Virus record (IMG/VR): IMGVR_UViG_3300027759_003961
Coordinates: 19,059-83,058 of that record
Strand: one strand, 5' to 3'
Source: a virus
Length of the DNA: 64,000 nucleotides
This document shows, piece by piece, positions 9,363-17,910 of the stretch. Made by a program: the position numbers and the translations under genes. The notes under the pieces were generated by a model. It saw only the letters and a list, made by a program, of their open reading frames with translations. It did not search any database and had not been told where the DNA came from. Within the stretch, counting starts at the first letter, position 1; every line of letters begins with the position of its first letter.

Positions 9363-11613
9363 GGACTATGTATCCATCTTCAGTCACCACGGCTGTACTG
9401 GTTGAAAGTTCTGTTACAAACTCAACTGCATCATCTTTCATTACAGCATGCATTGTACAATTCTCCAAACGATCAAACAAAATACGCTTACTCAATGGCA
9501 CACGAATTAGTTCATCAATCTTGCGTCCTAGGGGTCTAGCACCCATCTTTGAATCGTAGCCCTTGTCGGCCAGCATGTCAATCACTGGTTCTGATAATGT
9601 TAATTGAATATGCTTATTCATAAGACTGACCTTGAGTTCATCTACAAATTTCAGCACCACTTTCTTGATGGCTAGGGTATCTAACTTGTTGAACTTGCAC
9701 ACACAGTCAATACGATTGCGTAGTTCAGGTTTAAAAAACTCTTTCATGGCCTTATCTTCGCTACCAGTTTTTTCTAAACTCTGTCCAAAGCCAATGTTGT
9801 TGTTTTCGTTGTCTCTAGCACCCAAGTTACTAGTCATGATAATGATGCAGTTCTTGAGATCTACTGTTTTACCATTGCTTGATGTAATGCGGGCTTCATC
9901 TAACATCTGTAACATGATGTTGATTACATCGGGATGAGCCTTTTCAATTTCATCAAACAACAAGATACTAAATGGATGTTTGCTGACATCGCTAATTAAC
10001 TTGCCGCCACCAAGATTGCCATCTTCGAATCCAACATAGCCTGGAGGCGCACCAATCAAGCCTGACACTGTATGACGCTCTTGATACTCACTCATATCAT
10101 ACTTGAGCAGTTTCATATCCAGGTGCTCGCTGAGCAATTTGGCCAACTCTGTTTTGCCTGTGCCCGTAGGTCCTAGGAACAAAAAGCTAGCAATAGGACG
10201 TTTAGCATTGCCAATACCCGAGAAGTTGATGTACACTCTCTCCAATACGCGATCCACGGCGGCATCTTGTCCATACAACTTCTGTTTAATGTTGCTTTCC
10301 AGTTCTATAATCTTGGCACTGCTTTCATTTTCTAATCGATCCATAGGAACATCTGTAACACGGCTTAGTTGAGCCATGATCATGTCCTTGGTAATGGTCA
10401 CATTACCTGCATCTTTTACACGTTCCTTGGCACAAGCACCATCTAGCAAGTCAATTGATTTGTCGGGGTTCTTACGATCGTGTATGTAGCGACCGCTTAG
10501 TTCCACTGCAGATGTGATTGCATCTGTGTCGATCAACACGTTATGGAAGGATTCAAGTCTAGGACTGAGCCCAATCAGGATCTGTTCTGTGGTGCCAGCA
10601 TCTGGTTCATCAATCCCTACTCTATGGAAACGACGCATGAGTGCGCGATCCTTTTCAAAACTTTCGTAGTATTCTTCCCAGGTGGTTGATGCTATTACTT
10701 TTAAACTGCCCTTGGTTATGCTGGGCTTCAACATATTGGCCATGTCTAAACTGCTTTGACTACTTGCACCAGCACCCTTCATGGTGTGAGCTTCGTCCAC
10801 AAACAAGATGCAATTTTTCTTAGTTTCCAGTGCGGTAATAACTGCCTTGAACTTTTCTTCAAATTCACCACGATACTTACTGCCAGCTAATAGACTTCCT
10901 ACTTCTAGGCCCCATAGTTCATGTCCTTTAAGAAATTCAGGCACACGACCGGCTGTAATTTCTTGAGCCAAGCCTTCTACAATGGCAGTTTTTCCTACTC
11001 CAGGATCTCCGACCATGAGCACATTGGCTTTGAACTTGCGAGCCAACACTGTGATCATTTCGTCCAGTTCTTCTGCACGACCAATCATGGGCTCTAATCT
11101 ATTTTGTTGCGCTAAGGCTGTTAAATCAGTACAGTGTTCTGTGAGTATTTCTGTGGCTTGTTGATTTGTAAGTTTAACATCGCTTTGCTTGTAGTTGGCC
11201 TGATAGAACTCGGCAAACTCGGCTTTTTTGATTCCGTACTTGAGTAAAAAGTAATGAGCATGGCTGTTGTTCTCACTCATCATGGCCAGGTACAGATCTA
11301 ATGTACTAATAGTTCTACGGCCAGTAAACAGAACCTGTGTCAGGGCACGGTTAAACACACGCTCTAAGGCATTGGTTTTTTTGGGTTGCACATCTTTAGT
11401 AGTGACCAGATTGGCTAGACTAGCCAAGTAAGCTTCAATCTCTTGTTCCATGCGGACAACATCAGTACCAAATTTTTCTAGTACCTGGCGGAATGGTGCG
11501 TGACGTAGCAAAGCCACCAGCATATGTTCGGTTAGCACATATTCATGTTTACAATCACGTGCTATCTTGACTGCGGCGTCAACTATCTGTTCAATTTCAG
11601 GATTGTTTTGCAT
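9346..11613 (-). CDS. clpA-like: ClpA-type AAA+ unfoldase
   Basis: A 755-residue double-AAA+ Hsp100 protein, about the length of E. coli ClpA. An N-terminal repeat domain (1-145) is followed by AAA-1 (Walker A GDPGVGKT at 202-209, Walker B ILFVDEAH) and AAA-2 (GPTGTGKT at 481-488, LLFDEIEKAHPDV, EFFKPELRNRID). No long ClpB-type middle coiled coil is present. Residues 607-609 read IGF where ClpA/ClpX carry the IGL/IGF loop that docks ClpP, so it could bind host ClpP and redirect proteolysis; no clpP is in the window. A sigma70-like promoter lies upstream, and dnaJ-like precedes it. Confidence 0.92.
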   Translation of the reverse strand: MQNNPEIEQIVDAAVKIARDCKHEYVLTEHMLVALLRHAPFRQVLEKFGTDVVRMEQEIEAYLASLANLVTTKDVQPKKTNALERVFNRALTQVLFTGRRTISTLDLYLAMMSENNSHAHYFLLKYGIKKAEFAEFYQANYKQSDVKLTNQQATEILTEHCTDLTALAQQNRLEPMIGRAEELDEMITVLARKFKANVLMVGDPGVGKTAIVEGLAQEITAGRVPEFLKGHELWGLEVGSLLAGSKYRGEFEEKFKAVITALETKKNCILFVDEAHTMKGAGASSQSSLDMANMLKPSITKGSLKVIASTTWEEYYESFEKDRALMRRFHRVGIDEPDAGTTEQILIGLSPRLESFHNVLIDTDAITSAVELSGRYIHDRKNPDKSIDLLDGACAKERVKDAGNVTITKDMIMAQLSRVTDVPMDRLENESSAKIIELESNIKQKLYGQDAAVDRVLERVYINFSGIGNAKRPIASFLFLGPTGTGKTELAKLLSEHLDMKLLKYDMSEYQERHTVSGLIGAPPGYVGFEDGNLGGGKLISDVSKHPFSILLFDEIEKAHPDVINIMLQMLDEARITSSNGKTVDLKNCIIIMTSNLGARDNENNNIGFGQSLEKTGSEDKAMKEFFKPELRNRIDCVCKFNKLDTLAIKKVVLKFVDELKVSLMNKHIQLTLSEPVIDMLADKGYDSKMGARPLGRKIDELIRVPLSKRILFDRLENCTMHAVMKDDAVEFVTELSTSTAVVTEDGYIVLDPEV

Positions 11614-11645
11614 GGATTCCTTTTAAATATATATCCGTATGTTTC

Positions 11646-11674
11646 ATTATACTATAACTTGAATAAAAATGCAA
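11646..11674 (-). promoter_or_regulatory. Sigma70-like promoter of the clpA-like gene
   Basis: Minus strand: TTGCAT, 17-nt spacer, TATAAT, 33 nt before the ATG at 11613. The -10 is perfect and the -35 matches at four positions. Confidence 0.65.
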
Positions 11675-11687
11675 TCTATATGGTTAT

Positions 11688-12467
11688 TTATTGGTTGCGG
11701 GTTTGAGTAATAGCGTCTAAAATAGGTTGGGGAATATTGTCTGGAATACGGGCTTGTACACGCACCAATAAATCACCTGCGGCGCCGGATCTTTGGGCTA
11801 GACCACGTTCACGCAATCTAAATGTGGTACCGGGTTGTGTTCTAGCAGGAACAGTTAAACTGAGTGTGGCGCCTAAGATGTCTTGTACAGTAATTTCTGT
11901 GCCGGTGATTAGGTCCCAAACATCAATTGGGTGATCTGTTATCAAGTTTGGTCCTTGCCGTTCCCAACGCGGATTAGGATGTATTCTAAATGTAATCACT
12001 AGATCCATGCCTCCGGGTCCAATACCTGGATACTGTACACTGGCTCCATCGTCAATGCCAGGCGGAATTTCTATTTCCACGGTTATTGTGCCTTGATGTG
12101 TGCCTACACTGATGGTTTTTGGACCACCGCGAGCCACATCCGGCAAGGTGATCCACAAGGTCATCATGGCTCGTTGATGCTGACGTTGTTGTTGAGGGTG
12201 TTGAAATCTGGTACCAAAAACATCAAAGATAGATTCAAAATTAAATCCTTGTCCGCCCATATTACCAAACGGGCTTTGTGGACTGTCATGCATGGATCGT
12301 TTTTGTGGATTACTCAAGGTGTCATAGGCACTTTGTATTTCTTGAAACTTGGTTTTGTCCCCGCCTTTGTCGGGATGATGCTGGCTGGCCAACTTACGAT
12401 AAGCCCGTTTAATTTCGTCTGGAGTTGCGTTGCGATCAACGCCTAGAGTTTGGTAGTGATTTGACAT
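11688..12467 (-). CDS. dnaJ-like: DnaJ/CbpA-type J-domain co-chaperone
   Basis: A 259-residue class B J protein. Residues 1-65 are a J domain with the HPD tripeptide (YRKLASQHHPDKGGDK), then a Gly/Phe/Gln linker, then a DnaJ C-terminal substrate-binding domain (VEIEIPPGIDDGASVQYPG, GDLLVRVQARIP). It has no Cys-rich zinc domain, so it is like CbpA. It would stimulate host DnaK. It precedes the clpA-like gene, forming a proteostasis pair. Confidence 0.93.
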   Translation of the reverse strand: MSNHYQTLGVDRNATPDEIKRAYRKLASQHHPDKGGDKTKFQEIQSAYDTLSNPQKRSMHDSPQSPFGNMGGQGFNFESIFDVFGTRFQHPQQQRQHQRAMMTLWITLPDVARGGPKTISVGTHQGTITVEIEIPPGIDDGASVQYPGIGPGGMDLVITFRIHPNPRWERQGPNLITDHPIDVWDLITGTEITVQDILGATLSLTVPARTQPGTTFRLRERGLAQRSGAAGDLLVRVQARIPDNIPQPILDAITQTRNQ

Positions 12468-12476
12468 AGTAATGAA

Positions 12477-12522
12477 AAGTAGACAGCATAGTAATTATAC
12501 TGTCTACTTGGGGTGATGTCAA
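12477..12522 (-). promoter_or_regulatory. Sigma70-like promoter with inverted repeat, dnaJ-like gene
   Basis: TTGACA (12517-12522), 17-nt spacer, TATAAT (12494-12499). A perfect 10-bp inverted repeat (AAGTAGACAG/CTGTCTACTT, arms 12477-12486 and 12500-12509) surrounds the -10 box, with a 13-nt loop. It could be a repressor operator or a hairpin at the 5' end of the transcript. Confidence 0.7.
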
Positions 12523-12690
12523 TTACTTCTTGGTTGCTTTTTCTGGAACTTTGATTCCTTCAACTTTTTTGTGCTTTTTGACTTCTTTTTTCTGTGCCGC
12601 AGGTTTTTTAGCAGGTTCGGCATAGGCAGTGGTTTGGTAACCTACAAATGACCAAATTACAATGTTTGCGGCAATTAAAAACTTTTTCAT
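12523..12690 (-). CDS. Small secreted Lys-rich protein
   Basis: 55 residues from ATG 12690, chosen for the GGAAAG ribosome site 6 nt upstream. It begins MKKFLIAANIVIWSFVGYQ, a signal peptide with likely cleavage after AYA, and the mature part is only ~31 residues of Lys/Ala/Pro/Val. It probably goes to the periplasm. A similar small secreted protein lies at 50239-50418. Confidence 0.6.
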   Translation of the reverse strand: MKKFLIAANIVIWSFVGYQTTAYAEPAKKPAAQKKEVKKHKKVEGIKVPEKATKK

Positions 12691-12730
12691 TTTTATCTTT
12701 CCTTTTTTCATACAGTTAATGTTGCCATGA

Positions 12731-13111
12731 TTACTTTTTCCCGTTACCATTGTTGGATTGTTTCTCTTTGTGCTTTTCCAACTCTTGCACACGCCATATC
12801 AATGTGTCCAGCACTGCTTTGTTGGCACCGCTTCTTGCTAGTGCTTCTGTGTTGGATTGCATAAAGTCTTGGCGCAGTTTTTCACGAGCCAGTTCAGCAC
12901 CCATGTTTGGTGCTTGTTTGTTGTCTGATGTCACTACCAACTGCATCTTGCTTTCAAGAATGGTCAAGCTATGATTAACATTACTCAGCGCATTCATCAA
13001 GTACACCACACAGGCAAACATGATGGGCAACACTGCAAATGTTACCTTTTCAATCAGTGCGCCTTTGCTGGCGTTAGCACTCATCTGTTCCTTTATTTGT
13101 TCCAATTCCAT
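12731..13111 (-). CDS. Membrane protein with coiled coil, near the lysis genes
   Basis: 126 residues: a short N-terminal helix, one transmembrane segment (VTFAVLPIMFACVVYLMNAL, ~23-42), then a charged predicted coiled coil ending in Asn/Gly/Lys. The location next to the holin candidate suggests a lysis or membrane role; no family recognised. Confidence 0.65.
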   Translation of the reverse strand: MELEQIKEQMSANASKGALIEKVTFAVLPIMFACVVYLMNALSNVNHSLTILESKMQLVVTSDNKQAPNMGAELAREKLRQDFMQSNTEALARSGANKAVLDTLIWRVQELEKHKEKQSNNGNGKK

Positions 13112-13112
13112 T

Positions 13113-13232
13113 TTATTTTCCTTTGGCTATCATAGCCTGGATTTTTTCTTGAACGATTTTAGCCCAAAATGGTTGTGGAAAATTCCAACCTACAAATGCT
13201 CCTACTGCGATCCAAAATAATGTGTCTAACAT
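13113..13232 (-). CDS. Single-pass membrane mini-protein (39 aa)
   Basis: ATG 13232 with an AAGGAG site 7 nt upstream starts MLDTLFWIAVGAFVGWNFPQ, a membrane helix followed by a basic tail (KIVQEKIQAMIAKGK). The longer upstream frame lacks such a start. Placement between two membrane-protein genes suggests a lysis accessory or small holin-like protein. Confidence 0.55.
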   Translation of the reverse strand: MLDTLFWIAVGAFVGWNFPQPFWAKIVQEKIQAMIAKGK

Positions 13233-13245
13233 GATGAGTCTCCTT

Positions 13246-13701
13246 TTATAGTTCTGGTTGCTGAGCCACGGCTGGCCCAGTGGGTTTTGTACTGCCAAAC
13301 GCCGGCGCTGGTGCTGGTGTAAATGCTGAAGCAGTACTCGCAGTGTTGTTGCCTAGCGGAGTACTACCAAAGTTGGGTGTGGGTGTGCTTGTAGGTGCAG
13401 GCATTGTTGCACCAGCTTTATCACCTAACTTTTCTTGTGTACGACCGTAGGCCGCAATACCTAGAATAGCGCCCATGGCCATGTGAAACAAGCCTGCACC
13501 TTGTAGGGTGATTGGACTCCATTGTGTTTCCACTTTGCCGCCACCCACTACTTGGACTAAACTCCATAAGATAGGAAATATAACAAAGTCAGAAGTACAT
13601 ACCAACATGTACATCCAACCCATAGCTGGACGCCATTTTGAATTCATCCAGTCTTCTTGTTTTGTTGCGCTTTCTGATTTTGCGCATGTTTCTTCGGACA
13701 T
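13246..13701 (-). CDS. Holin candidate (3TM-holin-like)
   Basis: 151 residues. Residues ~22-95 contain two or three membrane segments (PAMGWMYMLVCTSDFVIFPI, LFHMAMGAILGIAAYG) arranged like the three-TM holin family, with the characteristic WRP start. The last ~60 residues are Pro/Ala/Thr-rich. Start ATG has an AAGGAG site. It would permeabilise the inner membrane and release the endolysin encoded 1.3 kb further upstream in the same direction. Confidence 0.65.
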   Translation of the reverse strand: MSEETCAKSESATKQEDWMNSKWRPAMGWMYMLVCTSDFVIFPILWSLVQVVGGGKVETQWSPITLQGAGLFHMAMGAILGIAAYGRTQEKLGDKAGATMPAPTSTPTPNFGSTPLGNNTASTASAFTPAPAPAFGSTKPTGPAVAQQPEL

Positions 13702-13742
13702 ACCTGCTCCTTATTATTATTTTTATATACTGCTATTTATTA

Positions 13743-14003
13743 CTAAACTACTGCGCTGGCAATGGTGATCAACCCAGTTAATACTGTGTTTAACTTTTCT
13801 TTAAACGCCAGCTGACTCATGTCTTCTAATATAACCAATTGACGTTGTGCATCCTCAAGTATTTCTTTTACTTCTGCATTGCTCAGTTGTCCTACTTTGG
13901 CCTGCTCAACAATCATGTTTATATCATGTGCAAATTGACTAAAAGTAGGATCGTTGACATTAACCATATCAGCCAATTGTTGTTGTATTTCGTTTAAGGT
14001 CAT
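13743..14003 (-). CDS. Small helical protein in lysis cassette
   Basis: 86 residues, largely amphipathic helix, with a hydrophobic C-terminus (LNTVLTGLITIASAVV) that could insert in a membrane. It overlaps the preceding lipoprotein gene by ATGA. Function unknown; its position suggests a lysis-timing or membrane role. Confidence 0.6.
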   Translation of the reverse strand: MTLNEIQQQLADMVNVNDPTFSQFAHDINMIVEQAKVGQLSNAEVKEILEDAQRQLVILEDMSQLAFKEKLNTVLTGLITIASAVV

Positions 14004-14404
14004 CTTGGTCTCCTGGCTACTACGTGTTGTATAACTGCGGCAGAGTTTTCAATACTTGCAAACTTTAATTTACAAAATAATGGTGATACTGATGTGTTGT
14101 GTTGATATTGAGTTTTTAAACCCTGAGCTATTGCATTTAAATTTTTACTGGAGTTAATTACGTTATCATTTTTAGGAATTTGCTCGCTGTAAAATTCAAA
14201 CAGTTGTGTTTTGTCTGCAATTAAAATAACATTAGATTCAGACATAAGTTTGTTGGCACACTGTTGTTTATAATTATAAGCATCTGTGCGAATCTCAGTA
14301 ATAATACGATATTCGTTGGGGTCGTAGCCGGTCATCATGTAGGCATCCCATACTGCACAGCCGTTTAATGTTAATGTTGCTAATATAACAAATAGTTTTT
14401 TCAT
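14000..14404 (-). CDS. Predicted lipoprotein in lysis cassette
   Basis: 134 residues. The N-terminus is a lipoprotein signal (MKKLFVILATLTLNGCAVWD) with Cys16 as the lipidation site. The rest is soluble with three further Cys. ATGA overlaps on both sides put it between the o-spanin gene and the small helical protein. Role unknown. Confidence 0.7.
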   Translation of the reverse strand: MKKLFVILATLTLNGCAVWDAYMMTGYDPNEYRIITEIRTDAYNYKQQCANKLMSESNVILIADKTQLFEFYSEQIPKNDNVINSSKNLNAIAQGLKTQYQHNTSVSPLFCKLKFASIENSAAVIQHVVARRPR

Positions 14405-14700
14405 TTAACACTCTCGTATATCTTTTTATGAGCATCATACCATTGTTGCCAAGCTTCGTATCGTTCCTTCAACTGATAATACATGCCACTGTTCTCGTTG
14501 GCATTTTCAATAAGATCAGTCAAGGTCTTTTTGTTGTCGGCTAAGGGTGTTAGATTACTTGCTGGTTGTTGTAGTTCTGCTGGTGCTTCCGGCCACTTCA
14601 TTTTTAACGGCACGGTTGTAGAGCACCCAAGCAGTGTCAGACAACTTACACTCAGCATTGATAGCACCACGACTCGCTTCAATTGCTTGATTATTGGCAT
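14401..14700 (-). CDS. o-spanin (Rz1-like) lipoprotein
   Basis: 99 residues with a lipobox LTLLGC at residues ~21-26, a Pro-rich stretch (PLKMKWPEAPAELQQP) and a C-terminal helix. It starts inside the preceding i-spanin gene in another frame and extends beyond it, the usual overlapping Rz/Rz1 design. It would sit in the outer membrane and pair with the i-spanin to fuse membranes at lysis. Confidence 0.75.
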   Translation of the reverse strand: MPIIKQLKRVVVLSMLSVSCLTLLGCSTTVPLKMKWPEAPAELQQPASNLTPLADNKKTLTDLIENANENSGMYYQLKERYEAWQQWYDAHKKIYESVK

Positions 14701-15043
14701 TGACCTTCTCCTTGACTATTTCAATTTTTGTTATTACTTTTTCTTTGATTGCGGCATTGGCATCTGCGGCTTTTTTCTCTGCAATTACCACTTGTTCATT
14801 GGCCCGTTTAATTTCAGCTTGCCATACAGCAGTGACTCCGGCACCACCACACATAAAGACTCCAAACACCACAGCAACCAGGCCTGAATATTTCACAGTA
14901 ACCGACAACATTTTAAGTTGGGGACTTGGAAAGCGAGCAATGAATCCACTAACAAAATAAGCGGCCACGCCAGCACCTGCGACAAACGTCCAAACCCATA
15001 CAGGCAAGTTACCAATGATATTTTGTATAATCCAGCTGAACAT
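14555..15043 (-). CDS. i-spanin (Rz-like)
   Basis: 162 residues: N-terminal membrane segments (LPVWVWTFVAGAGVAAYFV; SGLVAVVFGVFMCGGAGV), then a long Ala/Lys/Glu coiled coil (~75-125) that would cross the periplasm. The Rz1-like gene is nested from 14700. More membrane segments than classical Rz, so it may also have holin-like features. It abuts the endolysin gene, whose stop overlaps its start. Confidence 0.7.
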   Translation of the reverse strand: MFSWIIQNIIGNLPVWVWTFVAGAGVAAYFVSGFIARFPSPQLKMLSVTVKYSGLVAVVFGVFMCGGAGVTAVWQAEIKRANEQVVIAEKKAADANAAIKEKVITKIEIVKEKVNANNQAIEASRGAINAECKLSDTAWVLYNRAVKNEVAGSTSRTTTTSK

Positions 15044-15669
15044 TAGGCAGTTCCAAATACTTCAAGTGCGTGTTCATAATGTCGCTTACGATCTTCAAGG
15101 CCAATGGTTCCACCGTTGATGCGTTTGGTCATTGTCAGTATGTCTCCTGAATCAGCATATTGATTGAGATTGTTGGTTTCCCAGAACCAGCAGGCGCTTT
15201 GTATAGCACCCTCAAACGTTGCTAGGAATTCTGGAATTTGATCAACTGGAGTGTCAATGCTTTCGGCAAACTTGGTATAGTTCTGTTTGCCTGTTAACTG
15301 GATTAGTCCACGCCCACAGTAACGGAATCCGTCTCCACTTGCTTCATCACCGTTGCCCATGCGGTTGGCATAGACTCTGTTGGCAATTAATTCTTGTTTG
15401 TTGGGTTGACTGGCATACTGTTGAGCAGTAGCGTCATCTGGAAAATACTTAGGAAATACCTTGCGTAGTGTTTCTGCACGGTAGTTTAAATTTTCGTGTA
15501 GGGCTGTGAAGTTTCCACTTTCGTGTGCAGACTGAGCAATGAAAGCGGCAACACGTTCAGGCGTGTTAATATCATAATCTGGTAGTATTTTGTTTAAGGC
15601 TTCGGCCCAATGTTCTAGGTATGGGTTATTGCCGATACACTGCCCTAATTTTTGTTGTGTAATTTCCAT
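15043..15669 (-). CDS. Endolysin, glycoside hydrolase family 19
   Basis: 208 residues from ATG 15669, preceded by GCGGAG at good spacing. Family 19 chitinase/lysozyme motifs are clear: AAFIAQSAHESGNF with catalytic Glu50, ENLNYRAETL, and RYCGRGLIQLTGKQNY. It would cleave the peptidoglycan glycan strand. There is no signal peptide, so it depends on the holin. It heads the minus-strand lysis operon and is divergent from the sulfotransferase-like gene. Confidence 0.92.
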   Translation of the reverse strand: MEITQQKLGQCIGNNPYLEHWAEALNKILPDYDINTPERVAAFIAQSAHESGNFTALHENLNYRAETLRKVFPKYFPDDATAQQYASQPNKQELIANRVYANRMGNGDEASGDGFRYCGRGLIQLTGKQNYTKFAESIDTPVDQIPEFLATFEGAIQSACWFWETNNLNQYADSGDILTMTKRINGGTIGLEDRKRHYEHALEVFGTA

Positions 15670-15723
15670 TATTTTGCTCCGCAATATTGTGATGCTAATA
15701 TTTAGCTGAATAAGTAGTAGAAT

Positions 15724-16956
15724 ATGAATGTGCTTATTCTGACCCCAGATCGTGTGGGTTCTACTCTTTTACAGCGGCTAATTACAGTTTACATGATACG
15801 CAAAGGTTTTGATCGTCCTGTAATCAATCTGCACGAGCTGTCAAACGGATTAGAAAAGTACTTTAACAGCTCGTTGCAACAGGAAGTATTGGGCAAGCCA
15901 CAAGGTGTTGGCTGGGGTTACTTTCAGACTTTGCCCGAAGTTGTTGACTTATTAGATAGTGTTGACCATTATAAAACCAGCAGACTAGCACATTACCATT
16001 TGGTTAATCGTCAAGATAGTATAGGCGATCAAATCAAATTTTATGAATACCTTAATAAGAATTTTTTTATTATTAGTTGTCAACGAGAAAATCTATTAGA
16101 ACATGCACTGAGTTGGTTAATTAATTCGCACAGTAAAAGATTAAATGTCTATAGTCCTGCTGAAAAAGTTGATGTTTTTGCCAATTTGTATCAAGACGGA
16201 ATTACTGCCACTCAACAAAGTTTAGAAAAACATCTGGATAACTATGTAAAATACGATCAGTGGGTCAAACAGTATTTCAATGTACAATCTTACTTTAACT
16301 ATGATCACGATATAATTGCAATTGAAGATTATATTTTAAATTTAGATTTCATGCAAAATTCTACAGCCAATACCTGGAAGGATATGTTTGGGCAATCGTT
16401 TACTGATTGGAATGCGTGTCACAGACTTTTGCCCAATCTTTTACTAAGAGACCCGCCTGCGCAGTCAGATACAAAGACGTTAACCTTTGCTTCACAAAAC
16501 ATAACAGATCAAAAATGGAAAGAATTGCGTGGACCAGACTGGCCCGCAGATTGGCGCGAATTGTCAACTGCCAATTTACCTGCAGTTATTCAACAAGAAA
16601 TTGATCAACTGTTCAATACTGTATCAATTGCTGTTACACAAAATGAATATAATTTTTTAGCAGAACATATAGCAACATACAAAAATACAGTAAATGAAAT
16701 AGAAACACTAAAGGAGCATGGACACCTAGTAACTGGGGTTCCATTAAAGTTGCAATCACTGACAGAAAAAAAACACATCATCAAAAACTTTGATCAATGT
16801 GTTGGATGGTATAACCAGTGGGTAGAAAAAAATAACTTTGGTAAACTTTATACCCAGGATGAATTAAACACCCTGGCTATTGCTGAGGAAGAAAAGCTAA
16901 CTGCTCCCGTCGGCCAACAACTTGCGTACACTGGACACAAACGCCTGAGCAGTTAA
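15724..16956 (+). CDS. Sulfotransferase-like protein with GPDWP motif
   Basis: 410 residues. The N-terminus MNVLILTPDRVGSTLLQRL fits the PAPS 5'-phosphosulfate loop of sulfotransferases (RxGSTxLxR). The central part (FFIISCQRENLLEHALSWL) resembles the 3'-phosphate-binding segment with Arg and Ser. The C-terminal half carries GPDWP at 270-274, a motif shared with two other proteins here. It would transfer sulfate from PAPS to a glycan or protein. Its 3' end overlaps the convergent SGNH gene by 60 bp. Confidence 0.7.
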   Translation: MNVLILTPDRVGSTLLQRLITVYMIRKGFDRPVINLHELSNGLEKYFNSSLQQEVLGKPQGVGWGYFQTLPEVVDLLDSVDHYKTSRLAHYHLVNRQDSIGDQIKFYEYLNKNFFIISCQRENLLEHALSWLINSHSKRLNVYSPAEKVDVFANLYQDGITATQQSLEKHLDNYVKYDQWVKQYFNVQSYFNYDHDIIAIEDYILNLDFMQNSTANTWKDMFGQSFTDWNACHRLLPNLLLRDPPAQSDTKTLTFASQNITDQKWKELRGPDWPADWRELSTANLPAVIQQEIDQLFNTVSIAVTQNEYNFLAEHIATYKNTVNEIETLKEHGHLVTGVPLKLQSLTEKKHIIKNFDQCVGWYNQWVEKNNFGKLYTQDELNTLAIAEEEKLTAPVGQQLAYTGHKRLSS

Positions 16957-17694
16957 CAAATCGTAGTGAAAATTGTCTCTGGCTCGGTCAAGACGTGCTA
17001 TTTCCGGCACATGTTCGATACGATTTAATAGTTCTACATACACTTTAAAAAATTTATCTAATTTAAATTCTGCAAGTTCTAGTTCAACTTGCGGAGTCCA
17101 GGTACCCATTGGTGTAGTAGGCCAGTCTGGGCCACAAAGTTTATCCCACTCAGCTTGTACACTATCGCCAATTGCCCACCCGGGTATAAAAGAGTGTATG
17201 ACTCTAGTTGATTGACCAGCAGATTCAACTTGCTCAACTAACTTGATAAAATTTTCCAGTAAATCTGCGTGTGAAAGGGCAAGGTCGTAATATTGTAATC
17301 GACGGGCCTCGTCACTTAAATTACAATTAGTATTTTCTCCTCGCCAAATGAAACTCCACTGTATTACTATTGTTTTAGGGCATATTTCTTCTAATACTTT
17401 GATGGCTTTTCTTGCAATCCAATAATTACTGGCGCCGTCTAGACTAACATTAACAGTATTGTCCAACAGGTACGGCCAAGTGTGCTCGCGTGGACATCCT
17501 ATGCCCACAGTAAAACTATCTCCAAAACACCAAATTTTATCAGTTAGATCGTCTGGCCATGGGTCATCACGAAATCCACGATTGTTATATTGATAGGTGA
17601 TTGGATGTGGATAATTATTGTGCTTGGAGTCTATTCCACTGTAGTTGCACTGTTGATTGATTCGGCCAGGTAATACAAAATCCGGAAGTATCAT
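16897..17694 (-). CDS. SGNH/GDSL-type hydrolase
   Basis: 265 residues with block I IWCFGDSFTVGIGCP (catalytic Ser) and a C-terminal RARDNFHYD holding the Asp/His pair. The family removes or moves acyl groups on carbohydrates and lipids. It carries GPDWP at 188-192. It has no signal peptide, so it probably acts in the cytoplasm on a phage-made glycan. It lies just downstream of a small orphan and the APS kinase-like gene. Confidence 0.8.
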   Translation of the reverse strand: MILPDFVLPGRINQQCNYSGIDSKHNNYPHPITYQYNNRGFRDDPWPDDLTDKIWCFGDSFTVGIGCPREHTWPYLLDNTVNVSLDGASNYWIARKAIKVLEEICPKTIVIQWSFIWRGENTNCNLSDEARRLQYYDLALSHADLLENFIKLVEQVESAGQSTRVIHSFIPGWAIGDSVQAEWDKLCGPDWPTTPMGTWTPQVELELAEFKLDKFFKVYVELLNRIEHVPEIARLDRARDNFHYDLLTAQAFVSSVRKLLADGSS

Positions 17695-17697
17695 ACT

Positions 17698-17910
17698 CTA
17701 TCTAATTGTGGCCACTTCGTTGGCAATGGTCATATAACCGTAACAACACACATTCCATTTGGTAACACCATCTTCTACTGTAACTTCATCAAACATGGGT
17801 GCAGTTATTTTAAAACTTTTTACCAAGTGTTCTTGTCCGTTTTCAAACACACGCCAAACTAGATCAGATCCGTTATGCCCTGTATTAAAACGTATATGAT
17901 ACTTGTTCAC
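17698..17910 (-). CDS. Small hypothetical phage protein
   Basis: 70 residues with a beta-rich pattern (LVWRVFENGQEHLVKSFKI, KWNVCCYGYMTI). It overlaps the APS kinase-like stop by 4 bp, so it belongs to that operon. It may fold as a small cradle or beta-sandwich; function unknown. Confidence 0.65.
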   Translation of the reverse strand: MNKYHIRFNTGHNGSDLVWRVFENGQEHLVKSFKITAPMFDEVTVEDGVTKWNVCCYGYMTIANEVATIR

